Shown here piece after piece: positions 15,715-23,875 of a DNA stretch of 34,747 nt (the stretch's first letter is position 1; every line of letters begins with the position of its first letter). Position numbers and translations under genes: made by a program. This DNA comes from Geofilum rhodophaeum (GTDB lineage Bacteria > Bacteroidota > Bacteroidia > Bacteroidales > Marinilabiliaceae), in contig NZ_MWUJ01000023.1 in assembly GCF_002210225.1 (NCBI RefSeq), positions 1 to 34,747 of the forward strand, read 5' to 3'. Below the pieces are notes generated by a model. The model worked only from the letters and a program-made list of their open reading frames with translations. It was not told the DNA's origin and ran no database searches.

Positions 15715-15749
15715 AAAAAAGCGCTCTGATTATTCAGAGCGCTTTTTTT
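15714..15749. terminator. Bidirectional terminator between tRNA-Cys and the polysaccharide operon
   Basis: A 16-bp perfect stem: seven A residues then GCGCTCTGA pair with TCAGAGCGC and seven T residues, loop TTAT. It ends the tRNA transcript on the plus strand and can end the polysaccharide operon on the minus strand, whose last stop is at 15775. Confidence 0.9.
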
Positions 15750-15774
15750 GTGTGTTTTCCTATTTTAAAAACAG

Positions 15775-16551
15775 TCAGGCATCCTGCACAAACTCTCCGG
15801 ATATCTGCGACCGAAGTGCTCTGGCTTTTCGACTCTCTGCCACCAACAGTCCTGGAAGGATCTTAATAAAGCGCCAATATCGAGGAATGTTTTTATGTGG
15901 CTCCTCAAAAGCCCGGTACAACCACTCTAACTTTAGCTTCCGCATAAACAGGGGCGCACGCTTAACAGGCCCAACCCCACTATAAAAATTGAACACAGCT
16001 CCCACCCCAAACATAACCCCCCTCTTCAAGAAAGGCTTAAGTTGATTCATAAAATACTCCTGTTTGGGTGCACCCAGAGAGACCCAAATAATGTCGGGAT
16101 TACAGCTGTTAATCTGGGCAGCAATACTTGGGTAATCAAATTCATGAACCGATTTAAAAGGCAGAGTCACAAAAGGAGCCTCAACCAACTGGGAATCAAT
16201 ATGGGAAACGTTTCGCTTCAAGCCTAGTAGAACAGGCTCCGTATTACCCAAAAAAAAATGTTGATATTTTCTTTTGTTCAAAAAATTCATAAACAAATCA
16301 GCCCCCACATAGGAAGATAACGAAGTCCTGTAAATTCTGGAAAGCATAGCCGCCAGCACGGAACCATCGCAAGTATTCACAAGAGATGAATTCACGACTT
16401 CCATAAACTCTGGGTGGGTATTGGCATAGGTGAGGTTATTACTTTCAACAGCACAAACATATCCAGTATTGCCATTCGCAATAGCATCTTCAATAAGCTC
16501 CTCAACGACCTGCTTATCAAACTCAATCTCGGTATTAAAAAAAATCCCCAT
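15775..16551 (-). CDS. WecG/TagA/CpsF-family glycosyltransferase (GT26)
   Basis: A cytoplasmic or membrane-associated enzyme that adds a sugar, in known members ManNAc or ManNAcA, to a lipid-linked acceptor. It is 258 residues. GT26 landmarks are SNNLTYANTHPEF, the Thr60-Cys-Asp62-Gly motif, the IIWVSLGAPKQE segment and GVGAVFNFYSG. The C-terminal basic helix (PLFMRKLKLEWLYRAFEEPHKNIPRYWRF) is the membrane-targeting tail. It is the last gene of the operon, 89 bases after the GT4 gene, a larger gap than elsewhere in the cluster. The donor sugar cannot be told from sequence. Confidence 0.92.
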   Translation of the reverse strand: MGIFFNTEIEFDKQVVEELIEDAIANGNTGYVCAVESNNLTYANTHPEFMEVVNSSLVNTCDGSVLAAMLSRIYRTSLSSYVGADLFMNFLNKRKYQHFFLGNTEPVLLGLKRNVSHIDSQLVEAPFVTLPFKSVHEFDYPSIAAQINSCNPDIIWVSLGAPKQEYFMNQLKPFLKRGVMFGVGAVFNFYSGVGPVKRAPLFMRKLKLEWLYRAFEEPHKNIPRYWRFIKILPGLLVAESRKARALRSQISGEFVQDA

Positions 16552-16640
16552 TTCAATTCCTATTTAATCTCATCCTGCAAAAATCAACACAATATAACAC
16601 TTCTTCACAACTGAAACAAAAAATGCTCTTGTATTTACAT

Positions 16641-17723
16641 CTAAACTATTTCCTCATAGAAGGACAACAAGCTGTTATTGTACTTTGCCATTGAATAATG
16701 CTCCTCTACCGCCTTGCGACAAGCCAAAGAGATCATTCTGTAATCGTTCTGCTCGATAACCATAAGCCGACCTAATGTCTTTGCAAGATCAACAGCCGAT
16801 CTCTTCTGAACAACAAAACCATTCGATTCATTTTTAATAACATGAAGCAATGATTCATCGTCCGACACTATTGGAACAACACCACAGCTCATCGCCTCCA
16901 ATAAGGATATGGGCAGACCCTCTGCATAGGAAGGCAATAAGAAAAAATCGGCTTGCTGAATCAATGAGCGCTTATGCTCACCACTCACCACTCCCATAAA
17001 TTCAAAGTCATCGCCCAATACCTCCGTAAATCTCCTTACAAAAAAATCTTCTTCTGGACCTGCACCACACAAAACAAAGCGAAAAGGGCTCCCTTCATTC
17101 CTGAGCATCTTAAAAGCTTCAACCATTTCATTCAATCCCTTTGCCGATTCAATCCTACCTAAAAATATAAAACTCACCTTCCCAGGAGTGAAGGACACCG
17201 ATTTCAAAGAAAAGAAACGATCATTCACTGCATTCTTCAAGACTACACAATCGGCATCATACAACCGTTTAATTTGACTCACCTCATAAGCATTCAAGAC
17301 AACCACTTTCCTTGCCCTCCTTAACAAGCTCCGAACCATATATAAAAGAATAGGCGACGAAGGGGGCTTGCAAATATAGTCGCCTCCATGCAAATGAACC
17401 AGTACAGGAAGGCGGCAGGCAGACGCCAATGTGCTGAACAAGTACTCACGAATGACCCCTTTAAAATTAAGCGGCACATTCTGATGAAAGAGATTCACCC
17501 CATTAAAAAACACCTTAAACGGGAAGGCCAACAAGCTAAACAATAAATAAAAATAGCCTGCCAGTCCCAAAAAGTCCTTATCAGATCTCCCTGCCTTTAA
17601 ATGAAAAAATTGAACCCTATCAGATAATCCATCTATTATCGTAGCCACCACTGAAGATATCCCACTAACATTTTTCTCCGGCGAAAGGTCCGGTGCAGAT
17701 ATTAATACACGCATCTGTGTCAT
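16641..17723 (-). CDS. GT4-family glycosyltransferase
   Basis: A retaining GT-B glycosyltransferase expected to act on the cytoplasmic face, extending the lipid-linked repeat unit. It is 360 residues. The N-domain has a glycine-rich opening (NVSGISSVVATII) and LVHLHGGDY. The C-domain has VSFIFLGRIESAKGL, VLCGAGPEEDFF and the donor-binding EGLPISLLEAMSCGVVP motif. It overlaps the polymerase stop by four bases (ATGA), so translational coupling is likely; a second ATG three codons in is also possible. The donor and acceptor sugars are not predictable. Confidence 0.9.
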   Translation of the reverse strand: MTQMRVLISAPDLSPEKNVSGISSVVATIIDGLSDRVQFFHLKAGRSDKDFLGLAGYFYLLFSLLAFPFKVFFNGVNLFHQNVPLNFKGVIREYLFSTLASACRLPVLVHLHGGDYICKPPSSPILLYMVRSLLRRARKVVVLNAYEVSQIKRLYDADCVVLKNAVNDRFFSLKSVSFTPGKVSFIFLGRIESAKGLNEMVEAFKMLRNEGSPFRFVLCGAGPEEDFFVRRFTEVLGDDFEFMGVVSGEHKRSLIQQADFFLLPSYAEGLPISLLEAMSCGVVPIVSDDESLLHVIKNESNGFVVQKRSAVDLAKTLGRLMVIEQNDYRMISLACRKAVEEHYSMAKYNNSLLSFYEEIV

Positions 17724-18970
17724 ACTTTAGGTTCGGTCGAAGACTTTTCAGAAGCCTCCGCTTCCAGCTCGTTAAACAAATACCCCAACAAGAGCATCGA
17801 CAGCAAACCTCTGTTATTAGTAAAGGCGGCATCCGCAACACACTCTATCATCAGGAAGACAAAAATAAGCACAATCGAAAAATATGCCGACGATCTTTTC
17901 GCCTTTCTTTTGCACTTATTTGCCTTTGTTATCAAAACATACCAAAACAGCATAGTTAAAATAAGTCCAACCCACCCAAACTGCGCCAACGAAGGAAAGT
18001 GAGTATCTGCAACAAAAGAAGAATAATCTTCACTTAAACCCCACACCTTATCCAGACCATACTCGGCATAAGTCGATGAATAGTCAACTTGTGAGGCATG
18101 CGTTGCAAAGGACGCAAAACCACTTCCAAAAGGAAAATAATCCATAAGAATCTCCCCGCTGGTAAGATAGAGTAATGGACGTGCAAGGTAATGCACAGTA
18201 GTCTCCGTATCCTCCGGATTAAGGAAAAACCCCTGGGCATAGAACACAACCTTCTCCCGGGCAGCAAAAACCACAAGTCCCAGGGTCACCACGCCTAAAA
18301 TCAAATTCTTTATTGAAATTTTTAGCTTAAACTTATGGCTGTACAACAAAGTAAACAAAACAGCAAAAGCGTAAAAACCAAAAAACTTACCCTTCATCGA
18401 AAAGAGCCCTGCAGAAAGCATTATCAGAAATAGCCAACGATTCTTCCAGGTAAAAGGACCAGTAAACAGATAAATCATCGCCAATAAAGCAACGGCAGTC
18501 GCAAACTTGCTCTCGTGTCCAAAAAACCAATTAAAACCGGTGCCAGCCATTGCCCCAACCAAAACAAACAAGGCAATAAAATACAAACCCAAAACCACCA
18601 AACGCAAAACATACTTTTCCGTATCGGAAAAGTGTTGCTTGCTGTAATAGACCACAAAAAAAGCAATGAATGGTTTGGCCTGAAGTACTACATCGAGCAG
18701 TATGGTTCTTGGCGTGTTGGATCCGATATAAAAGCTGTACACAGAATAAAACACAAAAGAAAAAAGAGCAACCCAGCCCATCTTACCCAAATAGAACTCA
18801 CCCTTCCAAAATGAGTAAATCAGGAAAAGCACCAAAAAGACCATTTGAAAAAACTCGTCAACAACTCCAAGGCCAATGAACTCATTGAAGAAGACCCCGA
18901 AGGTTAGTGTTAACAAAAACACCAGAAAAAAATAGTTCACTTCCCTGTCTTTTTTGCTCAGCCTATCCAT
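17720..18970 (-). CDS. Wzy-like O-antigen/polysaccharide polymerase
   Basis: An inner-membrane protein of 416 residues with about 10-12 hydrophobic segments. It lacks strong sequence identity marks, as is usual for Wzy. The long periplasmic-type loop around GEILMDYFPFGSGFASFATHAS through FVADTHFPSLAQFGWVGL resembles the O-antigen ligase/polymerase (Wzy_C/PF04932) pattern PxGxG...H. Its location between flippase, LicD and glycosyltransferase genes supports polymerase over ligase. It would join flipped repeat units on the periplasmic side. The start overlaps the LicD stop (TAATG) and the stop overlaps the GT4 start. Confidence 0.83.
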   Translation of the reverse strand: MDRLSKKDREVNYFFLVFLLTLTFGVFFNEFIGLGVVDEFFQMVFLVLFLIYSFWKGEFYLGKMGWVALFSFVFYSVYSFYIGSNTPRTILLDVVLQAKPFIAFFVVYYSKQHFSDTEKYVLRLVVLGLYFIALFVLVGAMAGTGFNWFFGHESKFATAVALLAMIYLFTGPFTWKNRWLFLIMLSAGLFSMKGKFFGFYAFAVLFTLLYSHKFKLKISIKNLILGVVTLGLVVFAAREKVVFYAQGFFLNPEDTETTVHYLARPLLYLTSGEILMDYFPFGSGFASFATHASQVDYSSTYAEYGLDKVWGLSEDYSSFVADTHFPSLAQFGWVGLILTMLFWYVLITKANKCKRKAKRSSAYFSIVLIFVFLMIECVADAAFTNNRGLLSMLLLGYLFNELEAEASEKSSTEPKV

Positions 18971-19866
18971 TACGAAATTGTTTTTTGTTGAAAAACAGCT
19001 GCGCCGTCTCTTAGATCAGGAACAATTTCCAGAGCATGTACTTTACGCTTACAGACCGGTGGAGGAGTCATGTAATTTCGCCCAAAAGAGGTACTCAGAA
19101 ACACGTGAATATTATTTGGGCACATAAAGCGATAACCTTCAAATTCGATATCCTTCAAAGGAAAAACAACCTCATCGGGATAACAGGCTTTAAAAGGAAC
19201 ATCAAAGCCAAATCCAACAAAGGGGCGTTGCTCACAATATTTCCGACTCCTCTTGACCTCTACAAGTGTCCAGCCCAACGAAAGCCTGAACATAATAAGC
19301 CACAAGCGATGAAATTTGGAAAGCAAACTGCGTGTCATTGAAAGATCACGATAGGCCATGGAGTCTTTAAACTTCCCCATAACGATGAAAAAATGCTTGA
19401 TCATTCGCTCATAGAAAAACCTCAGGCTACCCCTTCTGCTGTATGAGTCAAAAGGAAAAACATCAAGAAAAAGTCCTTTCTCAGGATTAAGCTCAGGCTC
19501 ACCGGGCTCTACTATCCGACTAAACCTGTCCCTTATCTTGCAAGGATTTACATTAAAACGCAGATAGGTTTCTTGATCTCGCAACTGCATAACAACGGAA
19601 TCTGGCAGCTCTCTTTCAGCAATTTGCACAAATCGCTCATAGTCCTCCCTCGGCATACCAATATCAATATCATCGTCCCAAGGGATAAAGCCACCATGCC
19701 TGACGGCACCCAAAAGCGTACCCGAACACAACCAATACCTCAAACCGTGTCGTTTACAGATAGCATCAGTAATTCTAAGGAGACGCAACATTACCAGTTG
19801 TGCCTGGCGCAAAGGAGTGGTTCCCAATCCACGATTATCCTCAATCAGCTCCTCCAAATCAAGCAT
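18970..19866 (-). CDS. LicD-family phosphotransferase
   Basis: LicD proteins transfer phosphocholine, or in relatives phosphoethanolamine-type groups, from a CDP-activated donor to a glycan. This protein is 298 residues. The defining nucleotidyltransferase-fold motif is complete at residues 49-70, with GTLLGAVRHGG followed by PWDDDIDIG; the acidic run is the metal site. C-terminal KDIEFEGYRFMCPNN is also typical of the family. No membrane segment is seen. It overlaps the flippase gene by eight bases and the polymerase gene by one. The nearby cytidylyltransferase domain (in 22073-23872) is the natural source of its CDP donor. Confidence 0.93.
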   Translation of the reverse strand: MLDLEELIEDNRGLGTTPLRQAQLVMLRLLRITDAICKRHGLRYWLCSGTLLGAVRHGGFIPWDDDIDIGMPREDYERFVQIAERELPDSVVMQLRDQETYLRFNVNPCKIRDRFSRIVEPGEPELNPEKGLFLDVFPFDSYSRRGSLRFFYERMIKHFFIVMGKFKDSMAYRDLSMTRSLLSKFHRLWLIMFRLSLGWTLVEVKRSRKYCEQRPFVGFGFDVPFKACYPDEVVFPLKDIEFEGYRFMCPNNIHVFLSTSFGRNYMTPPPVCKRKVHALEIVPDLRDGAAVFQQKTIS

Positions 19867-21115
19867 CCGTCCCCTCCTTTCTTAACAATCCATATTTCCT
19901 AATGCCAAGCCAGCGATTAACAAACAGCAACAGTTCCGTAAGCAGCACCATCACTGAAACAGAAACAACAGACACCCACCCAGTCACCCACAAAAGCGTC
20001 AAACCACAAACATGGAAAACAGCAGAAACCATAACGGTAAAATTGGTGAAGCGAGGATGCCCCATCGCTGCCAAAAACGGATAGCCCATTAAAATGGAGG
20101 GTATGGTAATCAAACAAGTCAACAATAAGACTCTCAATGCCTGTAGGCTCTCCAAATTATCCGTATTAAAAAGAAATTTCAAAATAATGGAAGAGAGCAA
20201 CAAGGATGCCAGCACCAAAAGAAAGTTGCCACCTACCACCCACTTTATGATTCTCTTGAAGAATGCAACATCCTTATTCTTAGCCATATACGGAAACAAA
20301 ACACCGTTAACGGGTGATATAAGCGCATTATAAGCCTGATAAATCTTTTCTGCAATGGTGTAATAACCAACAGCCACATTGCCTAATCCCAGACCCAAAA
20401 TAAATGCATTACTGGTAGTAAACAGAGAGAGGGAAGCCCTGGATAAAAAATACCCGGAACTGCCCACCAGTACTTCCCAGATGGAGGTCCACCCAGGCCA
20501 AAAAAATCGCTGACCCATTTTCCAAAAAACCAAGTACATACTAAACAAACCAGCCACCATATACCCCCCACTGTAATAAAAAGGGATTTGAATATAATCA
20601 CTTGCGCTACGCACAAAGAAGAAAAAGGGCAGGATGCTTAAACCTTTAGCAACCACATTAATCACAGTAATAAATTGCATTTTCTCCATCCCTTGAAAAT
20701 ACCAAAGCGGGAAGAGGGCATTACCCACAACCATGCCCATATAACCCAGAAAAAAGATACGCTCCTCTGAAAACCGGGGAATACTGAGCGTTAATATAAG
20801 CAGAACCAGAAGGCAAAAAAAACTCAGGCCAAGTCGAGCCAATATAACGCTGTTCACGTGTCGGTTCACCACTTCATAATCGCCACGGTTTTCCGACACA
20901 AACTTCACCGACGATAAATTGAATCCAAAATCGGTTAGAATAATAAAATACTGAGTAAAGGCGTACCCAAAAGCCACCAACCCATAGCGCTCTGCCCCCA
21001 AAACCCGAAAAAGATAAGGAATAGTCAGCAAGGGGAGCAAATAATTCATCCCTTGCAATGCCATCAGTGAAAATGCATTATTCACCATTCCCTTATGTTC
21101 GCGAACCTTCCTCAA
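19859..21115 (-). CDS. Wzx-type polysaccharide flippase
   Basis: A membrane protein of 418 residues with about 12 hydrophobic helices, of the MOP/PST flippase superfamily. The N-terminus (NAFSLMALQGMNYLLPLLTIPYLFRVLGAERYGLVAFGYAF, read in parts) carries the usual flippase opening and GLVAFGYAFTQYF. It should move undecaprenyl-linked repeat units from cytoplasmic to periplasmic face for the adjacent polymerase. The gene follows the OCD-family gene by 11 bases and overlaps licD-type by eight, so it is embedded in the operon. Confidence 0.92.
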   Translation of the reverse strand: MRKVREHKGMVNNAFSLMALQGMNYLLPLLTIPYLFRVLGAERYGLVAFGYAFTQYFIILTDFGFNLSSVKFVSENRGDYEVVNRHVNSVILARLGLSFFCLLVLLILTLSIPRFSEERIFFLGYMGMVVGNALFPLWYFQGMEKMQFITVINVVAKGLSILPFFFFVRSASDYIQIPFYYSGGYMVAGLFSMYLVFWKMGQRFFWPGWTSIWEVLVGSSGYFLSRASLSLFTTSNAFILGLGLGNVAVGYYTIAEKIYQAYNALISPVNGVLFPYMAKNKDVAFFKRIIKWVVGGNFLLVLASLLLSSIILKFLFNTDNLESLQALRVLLLTCLITIPSILMGYPFLAAMGHPRFTNFTVMVSAVFHVCGLTLLWVTGWVSVVSVSVMVLLTELLLFVNRWLGIRKYGLLRKEGTDA

Positions 21116-21126
21116 AACACAGCAGC

Positions 21127-22071
21127 TTAAACCCAGAATTTTTTCTTTACCAAACCCAAATCCACCTTTGGCAAAACTCTCAAATCGGCCAGTTTATAAA
21201 GTTCATTCAAAAAATACACATCCAATAAGGCAATCCCAATGTTATAAACCAGAATCCGGTCCTCCTCAGACGCCCGCCCCAATTCAGGCTGCTTAATTAC
21301 ATCCGCCATTTCATGAAGAATTTTAAACCGGTCAAAAAATTTAAATCCCCTTATATGGTCAACATCATCACAATACACTCTGTCGAAAAACAAATCGCAG
21401 TTTTGAAACCCGCGGGTATGAATGGGCACAACCAACACCCCCTTCTTAAACCAGGCATCCTCGCCCAGGGTCCCATCAGCTGCTGTAACAGAAGATACAA
21501 CAACGTCTGCACCGCTGATCAGCGCCTCATAGCTCTCCACAACTTCAAAACAAAGATTATTGTAGGCTGCAAAACGCTGAATAAAGCCTTCAACGTGATC
21601 CTTGTACTTCAAAAGGCGCACTGTAAAGTGCTTTTTCGGTCTTTGCTCAAGCAGGCATAGAAGCGTGGCTCTCGCAGTGTTTCCCAAGCCAACAAAGCCA
21701 TACACCGAGGCCTCAGCATGCTCGAGCAAACCGATGGACAGCGCTGCGGAAGCACCGGTTCGCATAGCCGTAATCCAATCTCCATCGGCAAGGACCAACG
21801 GTTGGCCATTGTCCCCATCATAAAGCAACATCTGACTCAATAAAGCCGGAGAACGCAAAGGGAAACGAGACACTATCTTAACGCCAAACCTGGATGGTCC
21901 GGCCAGGTAACAAGGCATTGTATTGTAAAAAACATTGTGATCAAGGGATATGCTTACTTTTGGAGGCAAAAGACTTTGCTCTTTCACCCTAAGTGCTGTT
22001 TCCACCCATGAAACACAAGTAGCCGGAGCCACCCCCATATTTTCAATCTGCTCATGTGACAAATAATACAT
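21127..22071 (-). CDS. Ornithine cyclodeaminase / mu-crystallin family enzyme
   Basis: A 314-residue NAD(P)-dependent enzyme family that includes ornithine cyclodeaminase, ketimine reductase, alanine dehydrogenase and SbnB. Visible features are the FGVKIVSRFP substrate segment, DGDWITAMRTGASAALS, the dinucleotide-binding FVGLGNTARATL and DVVVSSVTAADGTLG. The exact reaction cannot be assigned. The gene starts one base after the cytidylyltransferase-aminotransferase fusion, so the two almost certainly act together. Inferred roles are oxidation/reduction or imine reduction on an amino-acid-derived intermediate that ends up in the polysaccharide. A free-standing role in proline synthesis is less likely given the location. 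Confidence 0.88.
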   Translation of the reverse strand: MYYLSHEQIENMGVAPATCVSWVETALRVKEQSLLPPKVSISLDHNVFYNTMPCYLAGPSRFGVKIVSRFPLRSPALLSQMLLYDGDNGQPLVLADGDWITAMRTGASAALSIGLLEHAEASVYGFVGLGNTARATLLCLLEQRPKKHFTVRLLKYKDHVEGFIQRFAAYNNLCFEVVESYEALISGADVVVSSVTAADGTLGEDAWFKKGVLVVPIHTRGFQNCDLFFDRVYCDDVDHIRGFKFFDRFKILHEMADVIKQPELGRASEEDRILVYNIGIALLDVYFLNELYKLADLRVLPKVDLGLVKKKFWV

Positions 22072-22072
22072 A

Positions 22073-23872
22073 CTACTTTGTCATTAATGCCTTAATCAGT
22101 TTGTTATTATCCCTTTTGTCGCGAATAGCCAGGCGGAGAAATTGTGCCCCATCAAAGCCGGCCTTGTTTCGGCAATCCTTCACCAAAACACCATCCTCTA
22201 TCAATAAACGAGCTGCAAGTTCGCCGGCTTTATGCGGAGCAAGCACCCTACAAAGAAAATAGTTGGCCTGCGAAGGAAACACCTGCAAATACGGAATCTT
22301 CTGTAAATCCGACAAGAAACGCTGCCTTTCATTCCGAAACTGACCACAAGCCTCGACATAATCCTCCTTGTACTTATCGATGATTTGCATAAAAAACTCA
22401 CCGAAGGAGTTAATATTCCAAATCGACAGGTGCTTACGCACATCATTCAGGAGGGTTGCATCAGCGCTCGCCAAAACACCCAAACGAAGACCTGGAACTC
22501 CGTATGATTTCGAAATGCTTTTTACCACCAGTAAATTCGGGTAAAGGTTAAGCACCTCCCCATTAATAAGGCTGGCATCCGGACCTTCATCAGAGAAATC
22601 AACAAAAGACTCGTCGAGAATTAAGCGTTTCCCAGACTTTAGCAAATACGAAGCCAACTCGAGAACTTCCTGTCTTTTGATATAGTTGCCGGAAGGATTA
22701 TCCGGATTAATCAGCAAAAGCTGGTCATGCTCAGCTGCCCAGTCCTTTAAGTCCTGCAAGCCATAAGTAAAACCCTCGGCAGAAGACGTATAAAATCGAA
22801 TTTGGGACGACTGACCTGCATTGGGATACTCCTCAAAAGTAGGAAGGACGACCGCTGTTGTCCCTTCTAGAACAGTCATTAAGCCCTTGATCAACTCTGC
22901 GGCCCCATTACCGGTTAAAATCATATCCTTATCCACCCGAAAAACATTCCCGGCAAGACTGTTATTCACATTCTGTCCCGAAGGGTAAGAGGACAGTAGG
23001 ACATCAAAATTGGCTCTTAACTCTGCCTTCAAACGTTCATTAGGAAAGAAAGGATTAACCAGGTAACAATAATCAAGCATGTCGGGATACCTCCAATACC
23101 CACCATAACGACCTTGTACCAAACCATACTTCTCATCATCGGGGGCAAAGAGTACTTCTGCATTATTCAAGTCGGGAATATCGTCGATTTCATACCATTT
23201 ATCCGTTGTTTTAATCGCTTTAATTTCAGGCCGCTCCAAAAGCGTAATGACCCTTAACACCTGTTCATAATATTCGTTATTACCCAAAGCATTTGTATAA
23301 GCCTGTAAAAACGGCACATAATGTGACGTACTGAAGCTCTTACTGAACTTGTAGATATTAACCGTTTTGTAGTAGCTTTCAATTCGTGTAACATCAAAAT
23401 CTCTCTTGGGAATAAATCCTGTAATGTTACAATCATCATCTAAAGTAAGTACCGTGCCATCCATCCAACTCTGATATTTGGCAACCACAGCAAGACTCGG
23501 ATAGGGGTTATTTGTAAGATCTACCAGTATTTGATCATCCAGTATCAAATCAGACTCCAGTAAAATGGTGTCGTCTTCAAGCAAAAATTCCTTGGCCAGA
23601 TAAAGTGAATAAATATTATTGGTGGAAGCATACACCTCATTCTCAACATAACACACCGGAATCCCCTTATAACTTTGACCCACCAGGTCTCTTACCTTTT
23701 GCCCTTCATAACCAATGACCAACACAATCCGATCCACAGACAAGGAAGCGAGTTGGTCAAGCATTCGTTCAATCAGAGAACGCCCATGCACTTTAACCAT
23801 ACATTTGGTATTCTCACGTGTCAGCTCTCCAAGGCGGCGGCCCATTCCGGCAGCCAAAATCAGTGCCTGCAT
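22073..23872 (-). CDS. Bifunctional cytidylyltransferase (LicC/PntC-like) - PLP aminotransferase/decarboxylase fusion
   Basis: Residues 1-240 are a sugar-nucleotidyltransferase fold of the LicC type: LILAAGMGRRLGELT (NTP loop), TKCMVKVHGRSLIERML, TNNIYSLYLAKEF and ESDLILDD (106-113, metal-binding acids). Residues about 250-599 are a fold-type I PLP enzyme of the HisC/CobD group: LLINPDNPSGNY, RLILDESFVDFSD, and SISKSYGVPGLRLG with PLP-binding Lys455. HisC-like proteins are transaminases; CobD-like ones decarboxylate phosphothreonine, and a relative phosphoserine. The fusion would make a phosphorylated amino-alcohol and activate it with CTP, supplying LicD. The PntC fusion described for aminoethylphosphonate has a different aminotransferase type, so identity with PntC is not claimed. 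Confidence 0.88.
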   Translation of the reverse strand: MQALILAAGMGRRLGELTRENTKCMVKVHGRSLIERMLDQLASLSVDRIVLVIGYEGQKVRDLVGQSYKGIPVCYVENEVYASTNNIYSLYLAKEFLLEDDTILLESDLILDDQILVDLTNNPYPSLAVVAKYQSWMDGTVLTLDDDCNITGFIPKRDFDVTRIESYYKTVNIYKFSKSFSTSHYVPFLQAYTNALGNNEYYEQVLRVITLLERPEIKAIKTTDKWYEIDDIPDLNNAEVLFAPDDEKYGLVQGRYGGYWRYPDMLDYCYLVNPFFPNERLKAELRANFDVLLSSYPSGQNVNNSLAGNVFRVDKDMILTGNGAAELIKGLMTVLEGTTAVVLPTFEEYPNAGQSSQIRFYTSSAEGFTYGLQDLKDWAAEHDQLLLINPDNPSGNYIKRQEVLELASYLLKSGKRLILDESFVDFSDEGPDASLINGEVLNLYPNLLVVKSISKSYGVPGLRLGVLASADATLLNDVRKHLSIWNINSFGEFFMQIIDKYKEDYVEACGQFRNERQRFLSDLQKIPYLQVFPSQANYFLCRVLAPHKAGELAARLLIEDGVLVKDCRNKAGFDGAQFLRLAIRDKRDNNKLIKALMTK

Positions 23873-23875
23873 ATA

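Noticed and set aside
22073-23872. PntC (aminoethylphosphonate cytidylyltransferase-transaminase)
   Set aside because: The N-terminal domain is similar in type, but the PLP domain looks HisC/CobD-like, not PhnW-like, and no phosphonate synthesis genes (phosphoenolpyruvate mutase, phosphonopyruvate decarboxylase) are in the window.
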